Source of the DNA: Luscinia megarhynchos
Taxonomy: Eukaryota; Chordata; Aves; Passeriformes; Turdidae
NCBI GenBank assembly: GCA_034336665.1
Contig: CM067566.1
Coordinates: forward strand, 31,278,330 to 31,342,329
Length of the DNA: 64,000 nt
Direction of reading: 5' to 3'
Both the position numbers and the translations under genes were made by a program. Numbering within the stretch: position 1 is the first letter of the stretch; the number at the start of each line of letters is the position of its first letter. Positions 63,701 to 64,000 of this stretch are shown in pieces. The notes under the pieces were generated by a model. The model saw nothing but the letters and a program-made list of their open reading frames with translations. It had not been told where the DNA came from and searched no databases.

Positions 63701-64000
63701 AGGCAATATCTCACATTAAGAGGAATGATATAAGGAGAAAGAGATGAGACAGGGAGTTGAATTAGTATGAAAGTGAGCAGATGCTATTTGCATTAGAAAA
63801 TAGAAACATCAAACAAACTCATGAGAGGTAGGAGTTGATGTTTTTTCTGTTTTTAACAAACTCTGTACATGGTTAAAGAAGGATGCAATTGGGGAAACAT
63901 CTCCCTGCAATAGTCCAGCAAAAACTTCCCATCCAGTGGTAAAATGTGCTGGAACTCAAACCCCTTCTTTCCATGCCACAGAATCACAGCACGCTGTTCT
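60763..64000 (-). other. SNX25 5' intron to the window edge
   Basis: No further SNX25 exon could be supported. A short (ACA)n run lies at about 62955-62971. The N-terminal membrane anchor and most of the PXA domain must lie to the right, or in exons too divergent to see by eye. Confidence 0.45.

Overview
This is a nuclear genome window from a bird. Supporting signs are several CR1 LINE fragments with the avian 3' end, an avian-type endogenous retrovirus LTR, short introns, and three genes in the conserved vertebrate order ANKRD37 - LRP2BP - SNX25 (human 4q35, inverted here). All genes were found by joining exons by hand from splice sites, reading phase and remembered similarity to the mammalian proteins. 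No search was run.

Layout. 28-2021 (minus): complete 4-exon coding region of ANKRD37, a small ankyrin protein. Its CpG-rich promoter lies at about 2022-2480, with two ACGTG hypoxia-response cores, an 8-bp G-run array and a (GGGCC)4 run. 4800-16791 (plus): LRP2BP, 8 coding exons, a Sel1-repeat scaffold protein. It is head-to-head with ANKRD37, with about 2.8 kb between the start codons. 18869-60762 and probably beyond the right edge (minus): SNX25, tail-to-tail with LRP2BP. Fifteen exons cover the end of the N-terminal region, then RGS, coiled coil, PX and nexin-C. The first exons with the membrane anchor and most of the PXA domain are outside the window or unrecognised.

Most unusual object. 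The splice donor of LRP2BP coding exon 1 is the first unit of a 52-copy, 23-bp GC-rich minisatellite (5037-6234). Every unit repeats the exon-end plus intron-start sequence GCAG|GT, so the intron holds 51 further copies of its own 5' splice site. The unit length is not a multiple of three, and all three forward frames are open through the array. The frame of exon 1 stays open across almost the whole 1455-bp intron, to a TAA four bases from its end.

The rest is intronic or intergenic DNA with CR1 fragments, one LTR and homopolymers. No RNA gene, CRISPR array or additional protein gene was recognised. The long frames inside the minisatellite are by-products of the repeat.
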